A stretch of 64,000 nt of DNA from Leekyejoonella antrihumi (GCF_007845645.1 NZ_VCQV01000002.1:201555-265554), one strand, 5' to 3'. Counted from the stretch's first letter, positions 43,679 through 52,316 are shown. Program-made: numbers and translations. Notes: a model not told the origin generated them from the letters alone.

Positions 43679-44188
43679 TCAGCCCTTGGGGGTCTCGACC
43701 GCGGACAGGAGCGTGCGCAGGGCGGCGGCCAGTCCGTCGCGGTCCCGTCCGGGCAGCGCGGTGAGCAGCGCGCGCTCGTGCTCGAGCAGGTCGGCCATCG
43801 CGGCATCGACCGCCGCGCGGCCTTGGTCGGTCAGGCGCACCAGCACTCCGCGCCGGTCGTTGGGCGCCGGTCGGCGTTCCACGAAGCCTCGAGCCGCCAG
43901 CCGGTCGACTCGGTTGGTCATGGTGCCGCTGGTCACGAGCGTCTGCTGCATCAGAGCACCCGGCGACAGTTCGTAGGGCGCGCTGGTGCGGCGTAGCGCC
44001 GACAGGACGTCGAACTCCCACCCGTCCAGGTGGTGCTTCGAGAAGGCCTGGCCGCGCGCCTGGTCGAGCAGCCGGGCAATCCGAGAGATGCGCGAGAGCA
44101 CCTGCAGCGGTGCAACATCCAGGTCGGGGCGCTCGCGGCGCCAGGCGTCGACGATGTGGTCCACTTCGTCTCGCGGCTGCTGCACCAT
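43679..44188 (-). CDS. MarR-family transcriptional regulator
   Basis: A 169-residue winged-helix regulator. The core covers WEFDVLSALRR, LVTSGTMTNRVDRLAARG (recognition helix) and ERRPAPNDRRGVLVRLT (wing). It diverges from the Tam-VOC gene with a palindromic site between them, so it probably represses itself and that gene in response to a small molecule. ATG 44188 is the only sensible start. Confidence 0.92.
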   Translation of the reverse strand: MVQQPRDEVDHIVDAWRRERPDLDVAPLQVLSRISRIARLLDQARGQAFSKHHLDGWEFDVLSALRRTSAPYELSPGALMQQTLVTSGTMTNRVDRLAARGFVERRPAPNDRRGVLVRLTDQGRAAVDAAMADLLEHERALLTALPGRDRDGLAAALRTLLSAVETPKG

Positions 44189-44212
44189 GCGCCAACTATA
44201 GTCGACATCAAG

Positions 44213-44230
44213 TATCTTGGCATCGAGATA
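44213..44230. promoter_or_regulatory. Candidate MarR operator
   Basis: TATCTTGGCATCGAGATA is an 18-base inverted repeat (TATCT...AGATA) between the divergent MarR and methyltransferase starts. It resembles the ATCTTGA/TCAAGAT sites bound by many MarR proteins. Confidence 0.6.
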
Positions 44231-44291
44231 AATGCGCGTACCTTGAAGTCGAGAGATCGCAACGGCGCGGTCGCCTCACGAAGGAGTCACG

Positions 44292-45521
44292 ATGCCCAGC
44301 TGGGACCCGACGCAGTACGAACGCTTTGCCGAGCAGCGGCATCGCCCGTTTCGCGACCTGCTCGCCCGGATCGACCTCGAGGACCCGCGACTGGTGGTCG
44401 ACCTCGGCTGCGGCAACGGTCTGGCGACCCTCGACCTGGTGAAGCGCTGGCCGCAGGCCCGGGTGATCGGCGTCGACTCGTCCGCGCAGATGCTCGACCG
44501 TGCGCGAGCGGTCGACACCGAAGCGCGCGTCGAGTGGGTGCAGGAGGACGTCAGCCGCTGGGACCCCGCCGGAGTCGGGGCTCCGGACGTCATCGTCACC
44601 AATGCCACCTTGCAGTGGGTGCCCGGTCATCTCGACCTCATCTCGCGGTGGGTCGCCGCGCTCGCAGCCGGCGGTGTCTTCGCGATGCAGGTGCCTGGCA
44701 ACTTCGACGCGCCATCTCATTGCATCATCCGCGAGGTCGCCGCCGGCCAGCCTCGTGGCGACGAGCTGACCGCGGCACTGCGGCACGCTCGCCCGGTCGG
44801 CGATCCGCTGGAGTATGCCGAGGTGCTCGCCGCCGCATGCCCCGGCCTCGACGTGTGGGAGACGACCTACCTGCAGGTGCTGGATCCGCAGGCACAGCAG
44901 GAGTGCCCGGTCCTCGAGTGGGTGAAGGGGACTGCGCTGCGGCCGCTGCTGGATCTGCTCGATGGCGCCGAGCGTGCCGCATTCCTGGACCAGCTCGCCC
45001 AGAGGCTGGATGACGCCTACCCGCGCCAGTCCTACGGCACGCCGTTCCCTTTCCGGCGCATCTTCGCAGTCGGCCGCAAGGCCACCCCCGGCGGGTTGAG
45101 CCGGTCGAGCGCGAAACGCGAGACCGCGTCGAAACCGGGTGACGGATGCCGTGACCGAGCCAACGGCGTGCAAGGGCTGCATCACGTGCAGGTGGCCTGC
45201 CCGGCCGGCAGCGAGAAGTCGCTGCGAGGCTTCTACGGCCGCGTGCTGGGGCTGCCGGAGATCCCGAAGCCGCCCGCGCTCGCGGTGCGCGGCGGGTGTT
45301 GGTTCGAGGTCGGCGCCCAGCAGCTGCACCTGGGCGTCGAGGAGGGTTTTGCGCCGGCGAAGAAGGCGCATCCCTGCCTACTCGTCGCCGATGTCGACGC
45401 GGTCGCCGCCGCGGTGTCGGCGGCCGGCGGCGCGGTGCGCTGGGACGACAGCATCGAGGGCGTGCGCCGATTTCATACGGACGATCCGGTCGGCAACCGG
45501 GTCGAGCTGCGGCAGGCCTGA
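44292..45521 (+). CDS. Trans-aconitate methyltransferase-like / VOC domain fusion
   Basis: A 409-residue fused protein. Residues 1-~264 are a complete SAM-dependent Tam-like methyltransferase (MPSWDPTQYERFAEQR, VVDLGCGNGLATL, TNATLQWVPGH, FRRIFAVGR). Residues ~293-409 are a complete VOC/glyoxalase-like domain (GLHHVQVACPAGSE, FYGRVLGLPE, DDPVGNRVELRQ). The ~28-residue linker is encoded by a family B repeat (45091-45143). The VOC part could also start separately at GTG 45168. Other Tam proteins end where the linker begins, so the fusion probably arose through the repeat. Confidence 0.85.
   Translation: MPSWDPTQYERFAEQRHRPFRDLLARIDLEDPRLVVDLGCGNGLATLDLVKRWPQARVIGVDSSAQMLDRARAVDTEARVEWVQEDVSRWDPAGVGAPDVIVTNATLQWVPGHLDLISRWVAALAAGGVFAMQVPGNFDAPSHCIIREVAAGQPRGDELTAALRHARPVGDPLEYAEVLAAACPGLDVWETTYLQVLDPQAQQECPVLEWVKGTALRPLLDLLDGAERAAFLDQLAQRLDDAYPRQSYGTPFPFRRIFAVGRKATPGGLSRSSAKRETASKPGDGCRDRANGVQGLHHVQVACPAGSEKSLRGFYGRVLGLPEIPKPPALAVRGGCWFEVGAQQLHLGVEEGFAPAKKAHPCLLVADVDAVAAAVSAAGGAVRWDDSIEGVRRFHTDDPVGNRVELRQA
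45091..45143. repeat. Family B repeat at the Tam-VOC junction
   Basis: GCGGGTTGAG...GTCGAAACCGGGTGAC matches the ends of the repeats at 50151 and 52269, with a different middle. It is read through in frame. Confidence 0.7.
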
Positions 45522-45522
45522 A

Positions 45523-46158
45523 CTACTTGCGTGAGTCGATGGCGGTCAGCTTGGGTTTGGCCTCGAGACTGGTCAGCCCGTTCCACGCCAGGTTGACCAT
45601 GTGAGCCGCGACAAACTCCTTCTTGAACGCGCGCCCGCTCTCCAGCCACCACTCGCCGGTCAGGGCGATCATGCCGATCAGCATCTGTGCATAGATCGGC
45701 ACGGGTTTGGTGTCGAGCCGCTGCCGCCGAAACTCCTCGCCGAGGATGCCCTCGACCTGCACGGCAACATCCGACATCAGGCTGGCGATGGAGCCGCTGC
45801 CGTGCCAGGACGGTGAGTCCCGCACCAGGATCCGGAAGGCCGACGGCGACTGCTCGATGTAGGTGAGCAGCGCCCACGCCGTGCGCTCCAGGATCTGCCG
45901 GGAACCGCCGCCCTCCGCCAGTGAGACCGAGATCTGGCGCAGTAGATCCTGGATCGCTCGCTCGACGATCACGGCATACAGCCCGGCCTTGCCGCCGAAG
46001 TGCTCGTAGATCACCGGTTTGGTGACACCGGCGAGCTTGGCGACCTCCTCCACCGAGACGCCCTGGACGCCCTGCTCGGCGAAGACCTCCTGGCCGACAC
46101 GGATGAGCTGCTCACGGCGGTCGTGGGCGGACATGCGCGATCGGCTGCCGGTGCTCAT
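45523..46158 (-). CDS. TetR-family transcriptional regulator
   Basis: A 211-residue regulator. The N-terminal helix-turn-helix reads VSVEEVAKLAGVTKPVIYEHF, preceded by REQLIRVGQEVFAEQG. The C-terminal ligand domain contains HGSGSIASLMSDV and EWWLESGRAF, similar to actinobacterial TetR proteins of unknown ligand. ATG 46158 was chosen; the gene converges on the Tam-VOC gene with one base between the two stops. Confidence 0.92.
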   Translation of the reverse strand: MSTGSRSRMSAHDRREQLIRVGQEVFAEQGVQGVSVEEVAKLAGVTKPVIYEHFGGKAGLYAVIVERAIQDLLRQISVSLAEGGGSRQILERTAWALLTYIEQSPSAFRILVRDSPSWHGSGSIASLMSDVAVQVEGILGEEFRRQRLDTKPVPIYAQMLIGMIALTGEWWLESGRAFKKEFVAAHMVNLAWNGLTSLEAKPKLTAIDSRK

Positions 46159-46289
46159 GGGTCCATTGTCGCGGATGCCACGAGGGCGCAACGGGGGTGT
46201 CTTCGGCCCGGCCCGCCGGTTTGCCGGTTGTCGCCGTTCGCGCGCTCTCGTCTACCCTGATGCACGGCCCGCCATAGGTGGGTCGGCAT

Positions 46290-46368
46290 TCCCCGGTTGC
46301 TCTGCTGGCAGGGGCCGCCTGACTTTGAATCAGGATTAGCGACGTTGGTTCGATTCCAACCCGGGGAG
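46290..46368 (+). tRNA. tRNA-Gln (anticodon TTG)
   Basis: The acceptor stem TCCCCGG pairs with CCGGGGA. The anticodon stem CCTGA/TCAGG carries the loop CTTTGAA (anticodon TTG), and the T-stem is GTTGG/CCAAC. The discriminator is G followed by CC. The variable region is long for Gln (about nine bases). A tRNA-Gln next to glmU-prs is usual in actinobacteria. Confidence 0.85.
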
Positions 46369-46463
46369 CCGCTGCGTCGCGCGGCCGCTGCCGTGCGAGC
46401 CCAGGAAGTCGCTGTCGTGCATAGATAGAATGTGTGCGGTAGTGGCGAAGGGAGGCCGGCCGC

Positions 46464-47399
46464 GTGAGCGGAAAGATTCTGGCCATCCTGCTGGGCCTGC
46501 TCGCGGCGTTCCTGTTCGCCCTCGCCGCCTACTACCAGCAGCGTGCCGCGCGTGTCACCGAGCGGCACGGGAGCACCGGCATCTCGCGTATGGCGGCGCT
46601 CATGTCGCATCTCGTTCGTTCCCGCACGTGGCTGCTCGGGTGGGGTATCAACGTCTGCGGCTTCGGCGCCCAGGCGGTGGCGCTGCACGTGGGGTCGATC
46701 GCCTCCGTCCAGCCGCTGCTTGCCACTCAGCTGCTGTTCGCACTGCCCATGTCGTCGCTCGAGCTGTCCCGGTGGCCGAGGCTCAGGGACTGGCTGTCGG
46801 CGCTCGCGATCTGTGGCGGACTGGTGCTGCTGCTGGTCGTGGTCGGCGCGAAGGCCCTCCAGGGGGCCCCGGACCGTGGCCGGATCCTTCTTGCGGTCGC
46901 GTGTGCCTTGGCCGCCATCGCACTGGCCTTCGCGATGGCGACGCGGGTGCCGCACGCGGTGGCCAACGTGCTGCTCGCCGGTTCCGCCGGCCTGTGCTTC
47001 TCGATGACGGCGGTCTTCATCAAGCTGACGGGGGATGACCTCGTCCATCACGGCATCGCCTACACCGCGCGGGACTGGGTGGGGTATGCCCTCGCCGGCT
47101 CGACGCTGCTCGGGCTCGTGCTGGAGCAGGGCGCGTTCGCCAACGGGCCGCTGCCCTGGGCGATTGCCACGAAGGACTCGGTCAACCCGATCGCCAGCTA
47201 TGCCATCGGTGTGCTGGCCTTCCCGACGGCGCTGCCAGGAGACGCCCCGCGCCTCTTCGGGCTGGCGATGGCCGGAGTGCTGCTGATCGCGGGAGCAGTC
47301 GGGCTGGCCCACTCGCCCTCCGCCGGACTGTGGCTGCAGCGCGACTCGGCATCCGTCACCCCGGCCGTCCATCCGGGCGGGCCCGCTGGGAGCGGCTGA
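46464..47399 (+). CDS. DMT-superfamily (EamA-like) membrane transporter
   Basis: A 311-residue protein with nine to ten predicted helices arranged as two EamA-like halves. It starts with LAILLGLLAAFLFALAAYYQQRAAR, a layout shared with actinobacterial DMT proteins near wall genes. GTG 46464 follows GGAGG. The substrate is unknown. The C-terminal tail is Pro/Gly-rich and cytoplasmic. Confidence 0.82.
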   Translation: MSGKILAILLGLLAAFLFALAAYYQQRAARVTERHGSTGISRMAALMSHLVRSRTWLLGWGINVCGFGAQAVALHVGSIASVQPLLATQLLFALPMSSLELSRWPRLRDWLSALAICGGLVLLLVVVGAKALQGAPDRGRILLAVACALAAIALAFAMATRVPHAVANVLLAGSAGLCFSMTAVFIKLTGDDLVHHGIAYTARDWVGYALAGSTLLGLVLEQGAFANGPLPWAIATKDSVNPIASYAIGVLAFPTALPGDAPRLFGLAMAGVLLIAGAVGLAHSPSAGLWLQRDSASVTPAVHPGGPAGSG

Positions 47400-47521
47400 G
47401 TCCCCGTGTCGACCGGTCGCGGGGTGCGGAGTGTGCCGATCTGCCCCATGGCAGGTAGCATCGCCAAGGGCCTCTGCGCCCCGTTTGCCCACTCTGCAGC
47501 AGCCTCCAAGGAGCATCACGC

Positions 47522-49012
47522 GTGAGCGCTACGCCCGCCGCAGTCATCGTCCTGGCCGCCGGCGACGGCACCCGGATGAAGTCTTCCACCAGCAAGGTGC
47601 TCCACCTCATCGGCGGGCGATCTCTTGTCGGCCACGCCCTGCTGGCGGCCGCACACACGGGCGCTCCGAGGGTGGCCGTCACGGTGCGGGCGCACCGGGA
47701 CCTTGTCGCGGCGCACATCACCGAGATCTGGCCCGAGGTGATCGTGGCGGACCAGGACGAGATCAAGGGCACCGGACGGGCCGTCGAGTGCGCGCTCGAG
47801 GCGCTGCCGGCCGACCTGTCCGGGACGGTCCTGGTCACCTACGGAGACGTGCCCCTGCTCACGACGCAGGCGCTGCTCGACCTGACCCAGGCCCATGAGG
47901 ATGCGGCAAATGCGGTGACCGTGCTGACCGCGCACCTGGAGGACCCCACCGGATACGGTCGCGTGGTTCGTGACTCCGACGGGTCCGTGCAAGGGATCGT
48001 CGAGCACAAGGACGCTCTTCGTGCCCGTGACGAGGGTGGGGCGCACGCGAATGTGCTGGAGATTAACGAGATCAACTCCGGCATCTACGCCTTCGATGCG
48101 CAGGTGCTTCGTGCCAGCCTGGCGAAGGTCACCACGGACAACGCTCAGGGGGAGAAGTACCTCACCGACGTGCTCGCGATTGCGCGGGCCGCCGGGCGCC
48201 GGGTCGCGGGGCACGACATCGACGACCGCTGGCAGATCGAGGGTGTCAACGACAAGTCGCAGCTGGCCCGGCTCGGCAAGGAGTACAACCGTCGTGTCCT
48301 GCAACGGCTGATGGTCGAGGACGGTGTCATCATCATCGATCCGGACAGCACCTGGGTCGACGCCGACGTCAGCGTCGGCATCGACACGGTCCTGCACCCC
48401 AACACCCAGCTGCACCGGGCGACTGCGATCGGTGCGTCGTGCACGATCGGACCGGACACCACGTTGACCGGCACGGAGGTCGCCGACGGTGCGACCGTGG
48501 TGCGCACGCAGGCGGAGCTCGCGGTGATCGGTGCGGGCGCCACCGTCGGACCGTTCTCCTATTTGCGCCCCGGGACGATCCTGGGCGCGCACGGCAAGAT
48601 CGGCGGCTTCGTCGAGACCAAGAACGCACAGATCGGTGAGGGCGCCAAGGTGCCCCACCTGACCTACTGCGGCGACGCCACGATCGGCGCCGGGGCAAAC
48701 ATCGGCGCGGGCACGATCTTCGCCAACTACGACGGGGTCAACAAGCACCATACCGATATCGGTGCGCAGTCGTTCATCGGCAGCAACAGCGTGATCGTCG
48801 CGCCCCGCACGATTGCCGACGGGGTATACATCGCCGCAGGTTCCGCGGTGGTGGAGGATGTGGGGGCCGGGCAGCTCGGCGTCACTCGGGCCAGGCAGCG
48901 CAACGTCGACGGGTGGGTCGCCCGTCGACGCGCCGACACGGCCACCCACCGGGCCGCTCTCGAGGCCGAAGCACGGCATACGTCCACCACCGACCAAGGG
49001 GCTCCGGAATGA
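47522..49012 (+). CDS. glmU: Bifunctional UDP-N-acetylglucosamine pyrophosphorylase / GlcN-1-P N-acetyltransferase
   Basis: GlmU makes UDP-GlcNAc in two steps for peptidoglycan and glycan synthesis. The 496-residue protein has the N-terminal uridyltransferase (LAAGDGTRMKSSTSKVLH, TYGDVPLL, IYAFDAQVL) and a C-terminal left-handed beta-helix of hexapeptide repeats. The catalytic region is YCGDATIGAGANIGAGT and NYDGVNKHHT. GTG 47522 gives the normal length. The stop TGA lies inside the first ATG of the tandem repeat before prs. Confidence 0.97.
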   Translation: MSATPAAVIVLAAGDGTRMKSSTSKVLHLIGGRSLVGHALLAAAHTGAPRVAVTVRAHRDLVAAHITEIWPEVIVADQDEIKGTGRAVECALEALPADLSGTVLVTYGDVPLLTTQALLDLTQAHEDAANAVTVLTAHLEDPTGYGRVVRDSDGSVQGIVEHKDALRARDEGGAHANVLEINEINSGIYAFDAQVLRASLAKVTTDNAQGEKYLTDVLAIARAAGRRVAGHDIDDRWQIEGVNDKSQLARLGKEYNRRVLQRLMVEDGVIIIDPDSTWVDADVSVGIDTVLHPNTQLHRATAIGASCTIGPDTTLTGTEVADGATVVRTQAELAVIGAGATVGPFSYLRPGTILGAHGKIGGFVETKNAQIGEGAKVPHLTYCGDATIGAGANIGAGTIFANYDGVNKHHTDIGAQSFIGSNSVIVAPRTIADGVYIAAGSAVVEDVGAGQLGVTRARQRNVDGWVARRRADTATHRAALEAEARHTSTTDQGAPE

Positions 49013-49144
49013 GCGAGCGCAGCGAGCGACCAATGATGCAGGCGAATGGCGGGACCCGACGAAGGAGGGGGCCGGCATGAGCGAGCGCAGCGAGCGACCA
49101 ATGATGCAGGCGAATGGCGGGACCCGACGAAGGAGGGGGCCGGC
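49009..49144 (+). repeat. Two 68-bp tandem repeats upstream of prs
   Basis: Copies begin at 49009 and 49077, each ATGAGCGAGCGCAGCGAGCG through GAAGGAGGGGGCCGGC. They are identical. A third ATGAGC at 49145 is the prs start. Each copy carries an ATG, the GAGCGAGCGCAGCGAGCG motif and a strong ribosome site. Only the second copy's site serves prs. Confidence 0.9.
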
Positions 49145-50125
49145 ATGAGCGGTCTGAAGCGTACGACCGAGAAGAACCTGATGGTCTTCTCCGGCCGCGG
49201 CTATCGGGAGCTGTCCGAGCAGGTGGCCGAGGGTCTGGGCACGACGCTCGTGCCGACGCAGGCCTACGACTTCGCGAACACCGAGATGTATATCCGGTTC
49301 GACGAATCCGTGCGTGGCTGTGACGCTTTCGTGCTCCAGTCCCACACGGCGCCGATCAACAAATGGATCATGGAGCAGCTGATCATGGTCGACGCGCTGA
49401 AGCGCGCATCGGCCAAGCGGATCACCGTGGTGACCCCGTTCTATGGGTATGCGCGTCAGGACAAGAAGTCTCGCGGGCGGGAGCCGATCTCGGCGAGGCT
49501 CATGGCAGACCTCTTCAAGAGCGCCGGCGCGGACCGGCTGATGGCGGTGGACCTGCACACCGACCAGATCCAGGGGTTCTTCGACGGCCCGGTGGATCAC
49601 CTGCAGGCCCTGCCGATCCTGACCGACTACGTGCGCGAGAAGTATTGCGCGGAGCAGCTCGCCGTGGTCTCTCCGGATGCCGGCCGGATCAAGGTGGCCG
49701 AGTCGTGGTCGAAGCGCCTGGGCGGTGCGCCGCTGGCCTTCATCCACAAGACCCGGGATGTGAACCAGCCCAACCAGAGCGTCGCCAACCGTGTCATCGG
49801 CAAGGTCGAAGGACGCACCTGCATCCTGGTCGACGACATGATCGACTCGGGCGGCACCATCTGTCACGCGGCGGATGCGCTGATGAACGACGGCGCCGCC
49901 AGCGTCGTGATCGCCGCGACGCACGCGATCTTCTCCGACCCGGCAGCCCAGCGGCTGCGCGACTCGTGCGCCCGTGAGGTGATCGTCACCAACACCCTGC
50001 CGATCAGCGAGGACAAGCACTTCGACAAGCTGAAGGTGCTCTCGATCGCGCCGCTGCTGTCGAAGGCGATCCGTGAGGTCTTCGAGGACGGCTCGGTCAC
50101 CAGCATGTTCGACGCCGAAGCCTGA
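49145..50125 (+). CDS. prs: Ribose-phosphate pyrophosphokinase
   Basis: Prs makes PRPP from ribose-5-phosphate and ATP. The 326-residue protein shows YARQDKKSRGREPISA (flexible loop), the VDLHTDQIQGFF motif, VSPDAGRIKVAESW and the PRPP-binding CILVDDMIDSGGT. ATG 49145 gives the usual actinobacterial N-terminus (TTEKNLMVFSGRGY). In-frame extension through the tandem repeats is possible but unlikely. Confidence 0.97.
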   Translation: MSGLKRTTEKNLMVFSGRGYRELSEQVAEGLGTTLVPTQAYDFANTEMYIRFDESVRGCDAFVLQSHTAPINKWIMEQLIMVDALKRASAKRITVVTPFYGYARQDKKSRGREPISARLMADLFKSAGADRLMAVDLHTDQIQGFFDGPVDHLQALPILTDYVREKYCAEQLAVVSPDAGRIKVAESWSKRLGGAPLAFIHKTRDVNQPNQSVANRVIGKVEGRTCILVDDMIDSGGTICHAADALMNDGAASVVIAATHAIFSDPAAQRLRDSCAREVIVTNTLPISEDKHFDKLKVLSIAPLLSKAIREVFEDGSVTSMFDAEA

Positions 50126-50150
50126 GCCACCCCGACAAGTCACCCCCCCT

Positions 50151-50264
50151 CGGCTGGTTGAGGAAGGCCGAGGAACGAGGCCGCCTCGAAACCCGGTGAC
50201 CTACGCGCAGAGCCACACCACGGTTTCGACGCGCATAGACTCGTTCCTCGCCCGCGGCTCAACC
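50151..50264. repeat. Family B repeat with inverted partner, left of the hipBA island
   Basis: The 48 bases at 50151-50198 (CGGCTGGTTGAGG...CGAAACCCGGTG) are identical to 52269-52316. A divergent inverted arm GGTTTCGAC...GGCTCAACC follows at 50222-50264, so this side could form a long imperfect hairpin. Confidence 0.9.
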
Positions 50265-50348
50265 ATCCGATGTGGCGCGCGTCAGCCGATTGATTCGATC
50301 TTGACCGCCATGTCCCTCAGCAGGATCGATTGTGGCAGGACAGGAAGA

Positions 50349-50579
50349 CTATTGAGCGAGCCGGTGCATGATCTCGCCGACCTCGGCCTCTTCGACTGGG
50401 CCATGCGTTTCCTCCACATGCGCAAGGATGTCGTCGAGAGCATCTTGCTGCAGCTGACGGCTCACCGCTCCCACGACGTAGGTGGAGAATCCACGCGAGC
50501 CGACCCGCGCACGCACCGCCTCACAGATGGCCGCGGGCATGGAGACGGAGCGCTTCTCGGTGTCGACAGGACCGCTCAT
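50349..50579 (-). CDS. Ribbon-helix-helix-type antitoxin-like protein, orphan
   Basis: A 76-residue protein resembling VapB/CopG-type antitoxins. It has an N-terminal strand-helix-helix (TEKRSVSMPAAICEAV...GFSTYVVGAV) and an acidic C-terminal half that would wrap a toxin. No toxin follows: 85 bases downstream begins the family B repeat, then the prs end. It diverges from hipB with 99 bases between. Loss of the toxin, or action with another locus, is inferred. Confidence 0.72.
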   Translation of the reverse strand: MSGPVDTEKRSVSMPAAICEAVRARVGSRGFSTYVVGAVSRQLQQDALDDILAHVEETHGPVEEAEVGEIMHRLAQ

Positions 50580-50678
50580 GGAGAGATCCTACGAGAAGTA
50601 GCAGTCAACGTATGACCACCAGACTCGTCACAGCAGCCTCTTACGGATAATATGTTCGTCATTTGAGAGAGGTGGGCC

Positions 50679-50966
50679 ATGTCGGGATACAAGATTGATC
50701 GACAGATGGCATCCTTTGGCGAGCACGTGCGTGGCTGGCGCATGGTCCTGGGGCTGACGGCGCAGCAGGTGGCTGAGCGCGCCAGCATCACACGGGACAC
50801 CCTGCGCAAGATCGAGACGGGGGATCCGAGCGTCAGCTTCCGCAATGTCGCCCAGGTGCTTCGTGCGCTCGGCGTGCTCGACGCAGCCGTGGACGCGATC
50901 GATCCGCTGGGCAGCGACATCGGGAGACTGCGTGCCGGCAACCTGACGAAGAAGCGCGCGCGATGA
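50679..50966 (+). CDS. hipB: HipB-like XRE-family antitoxin
   Basis: A 95-residue helix-turn-helix protein. The XRE domain is GEHVRGWRMVLGLTAQQVAE followed by ASITRDTLRKIETGDPSVSF. It should bind its own promoter, where ACGGATAATATG includes a plausible -10 (GATAAT at 50646), and neutralise HipA. ATG 50679 follows AGAGAGG. Its stop overlaps hipA (ATGA). Confidence 0.9.
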   Translation: MSGYKIDRQMASFGEHVRGWRMVLGLTAQQVAERASITRDTLRKIETGDPSVSFRNVAQVLRALGVLDAAVDAIDPLGSDIGRLRAGNLTKKRAR

Positions 50967-52201
50967 CCACCATCGAGGTCCTCGTTGACGAGACCGGGCG
51001 CATCAGGCTGGTGGGTCAGGCACACTTCACTCGGACGCGCGGACAGATCTCCACCACGTTCCTTTACGACCCCGGCTACCTATCGGGGGACGGCATGAGT
51101 ATCGACCCGGCGCTACCACTGGTGTCCGGGGCGCAGCACCAGAGAGGGGTCGTCCGGGCATTCGCGGACAGTGCTCCCGATCGATGGGGTCGCAACCTTC
51201 TCGAGAAGGCCGAGCGGATGCGTGCCCGCGAGGAGGGCAGGGTTCTTCGTCGTCTGGACGACCTTGACTTCCTCCTGGGCGTCAGCGACGACACTCGCCA
51301 GGGTGCGCTGCGCTTCCGCCTGCCCGGGCGCGAGGAGTGCCTCGGGAAGCCATCGAGCGTTCCGCAGCTCGTCTCGCTTCCGGAGCTGCTGCACGCCTCC
51401 GACGAGCTGGCGTCTGACGACGACCCCTCTTCGGCCGTTAAGCGGCTCCTGGACACCGGGACCACGGGCTTGGGTGGTGCGAGGCCGAAGGCCTCCGTGC
51501 GGCTCGAGGACGGGAGCCTCGCGATCGCGAAGTTCCCGCACTCCAGCGACGGCTGGGATGTCATGGCCTGGGAGGCGACTGCTCTTGATCTGATGGAGAG
51601 CGCGGGTGTCCGCACACCGCAGCGAAGGTTGACACGCGTGGGAGAGCGAAGCGTCTTGATCCTCCGCAGGTTCGACAGGACTGGCCGCGGTGACCGTGTC
51701 GGCTACATCAGCGCCATGACGGCCATGGGCTCCGCCGACGGTGAACACCGCGACTACGCCGACATCGCCGAGGTGATGCGCGACCTGTCACTGTCCCCGA
51801 GGCGGGACCATCACGAGCTCTTCGCTCGGGCCGTCGTCAGCGTCGCGCTCGGGAACACCGACGATCACCTGCGCAATCATGGCTTCCTCGTCGATCGGGG
51901 CTCGTGGACGCTGAGCCCCGTGTTCGATGTGAACCCGAACCCGGATCTGTGGCGGCCGCGCGCAACCTCGATCATGGGAGCCGACGTGCAACCGGACGAA
52001 GTCGACGGACTACTGGCGTTGGCGGGTGAGTGCAGTATGACTGTCGGCCAGGCCCGCGAGAGGATGCGCGCTATCACCTCGTCGCTGTCTGGCTGGCGCG
52101 ACCACGCGCGGAGGCATGGGGTCAGCGAGCACGAGATTGTCATGATGGCCGCGTCGGTCGCTCCGCGGCTGGAGGCCGTCTCGGATGCCGGCAGGAGCTG
52201 A
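50963..52201 (+). CDS. hipA: HipA-family serine/threonine kinase toxin
   Basis: A 412-residue HipA kinase with all core parts. These are the N-terminal subdomain (FADSAPDRWGRNLLEK), the Gly-rich loop TGLGGARPKASV, the Lys of LAIAKFP, RRFDRTGRGDRVGYISAM, catalytic NTDDHLRNHGF and the metal-binding SPVFDVNPNP. HipA phosphorylates a translation factor (glutamyl-tRNA synthetase in E. coli), causing growth arrest. The gene looks intact. The module sits between prs and rplY, which are normally adjacent. Confidence 0.92.
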   Translation: MTTIEVLVDETGRIRLVGQAHFTRTRGQISTTFLYDPGYLSGDGMSIDPALPLVSGAQHQRGVVRAFADSAPDRWGRNLLEKAERMRAREEGRVLRRLDDLDFLLGVSDDTRQGALRFRLPGREECLGKPSSVPQLVSLPELLHASDELASDDDPSSAVKRLLDTGTTGLGGARPKASVRLEDGSLAIAKFPHSSDGWDVMAWEATALDLMESAGVRTPQRRLTRVGERSVLILRRFDRTGRGDRVGYISAMTAMGSADGEHRDYADIAEVMRDLSLSPRRDHHELFARAVVSVALGNTDDHLRNHGFLVDRGSWTLSPVFDVNPNPDLWRPRATSIMGADVQPDEVDGLLALAGECSMTVGQARERMRAITSSLSGWRDHARRHGVSEHEIVMMAASVAPRLEAVSDAGRS

Positions 52202-52268
52202 GTGTGGCGATGCCGAGTCCGCGCGGGACTCGTTCCCTTCGACACGGGCTCGCAAGCTCGCCCCCACA

Positions 52269-52316
52269 CGGCTGGTTGAGGAAGGCCGAGGAACGAGGCC
52301 GCCTCGAAACCCGGTG
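52269..52316. repeat. Family B repeat, right of the hipBA island
   Basis: Identical over 48 bases to 50151-50198 and in the same orientation, 2118 bases apart. It lies 67 bases after the hipA stop. Confidence 0.92.

Noticed and set aside
46290..46368. Reading this RNA as tRNA-Leu because of the long variable region
   Set aside because: The anticodon loop CTTTGAA gives TTG (Gln), and the variable region is too short for a Leu-type arm.
50151..52316. Prophage or integrative element with att sites
   Set aside because: No integrase, excisionase or tRNA target; the 48-bp repeats belong to a dispersed family also seen at 45091.
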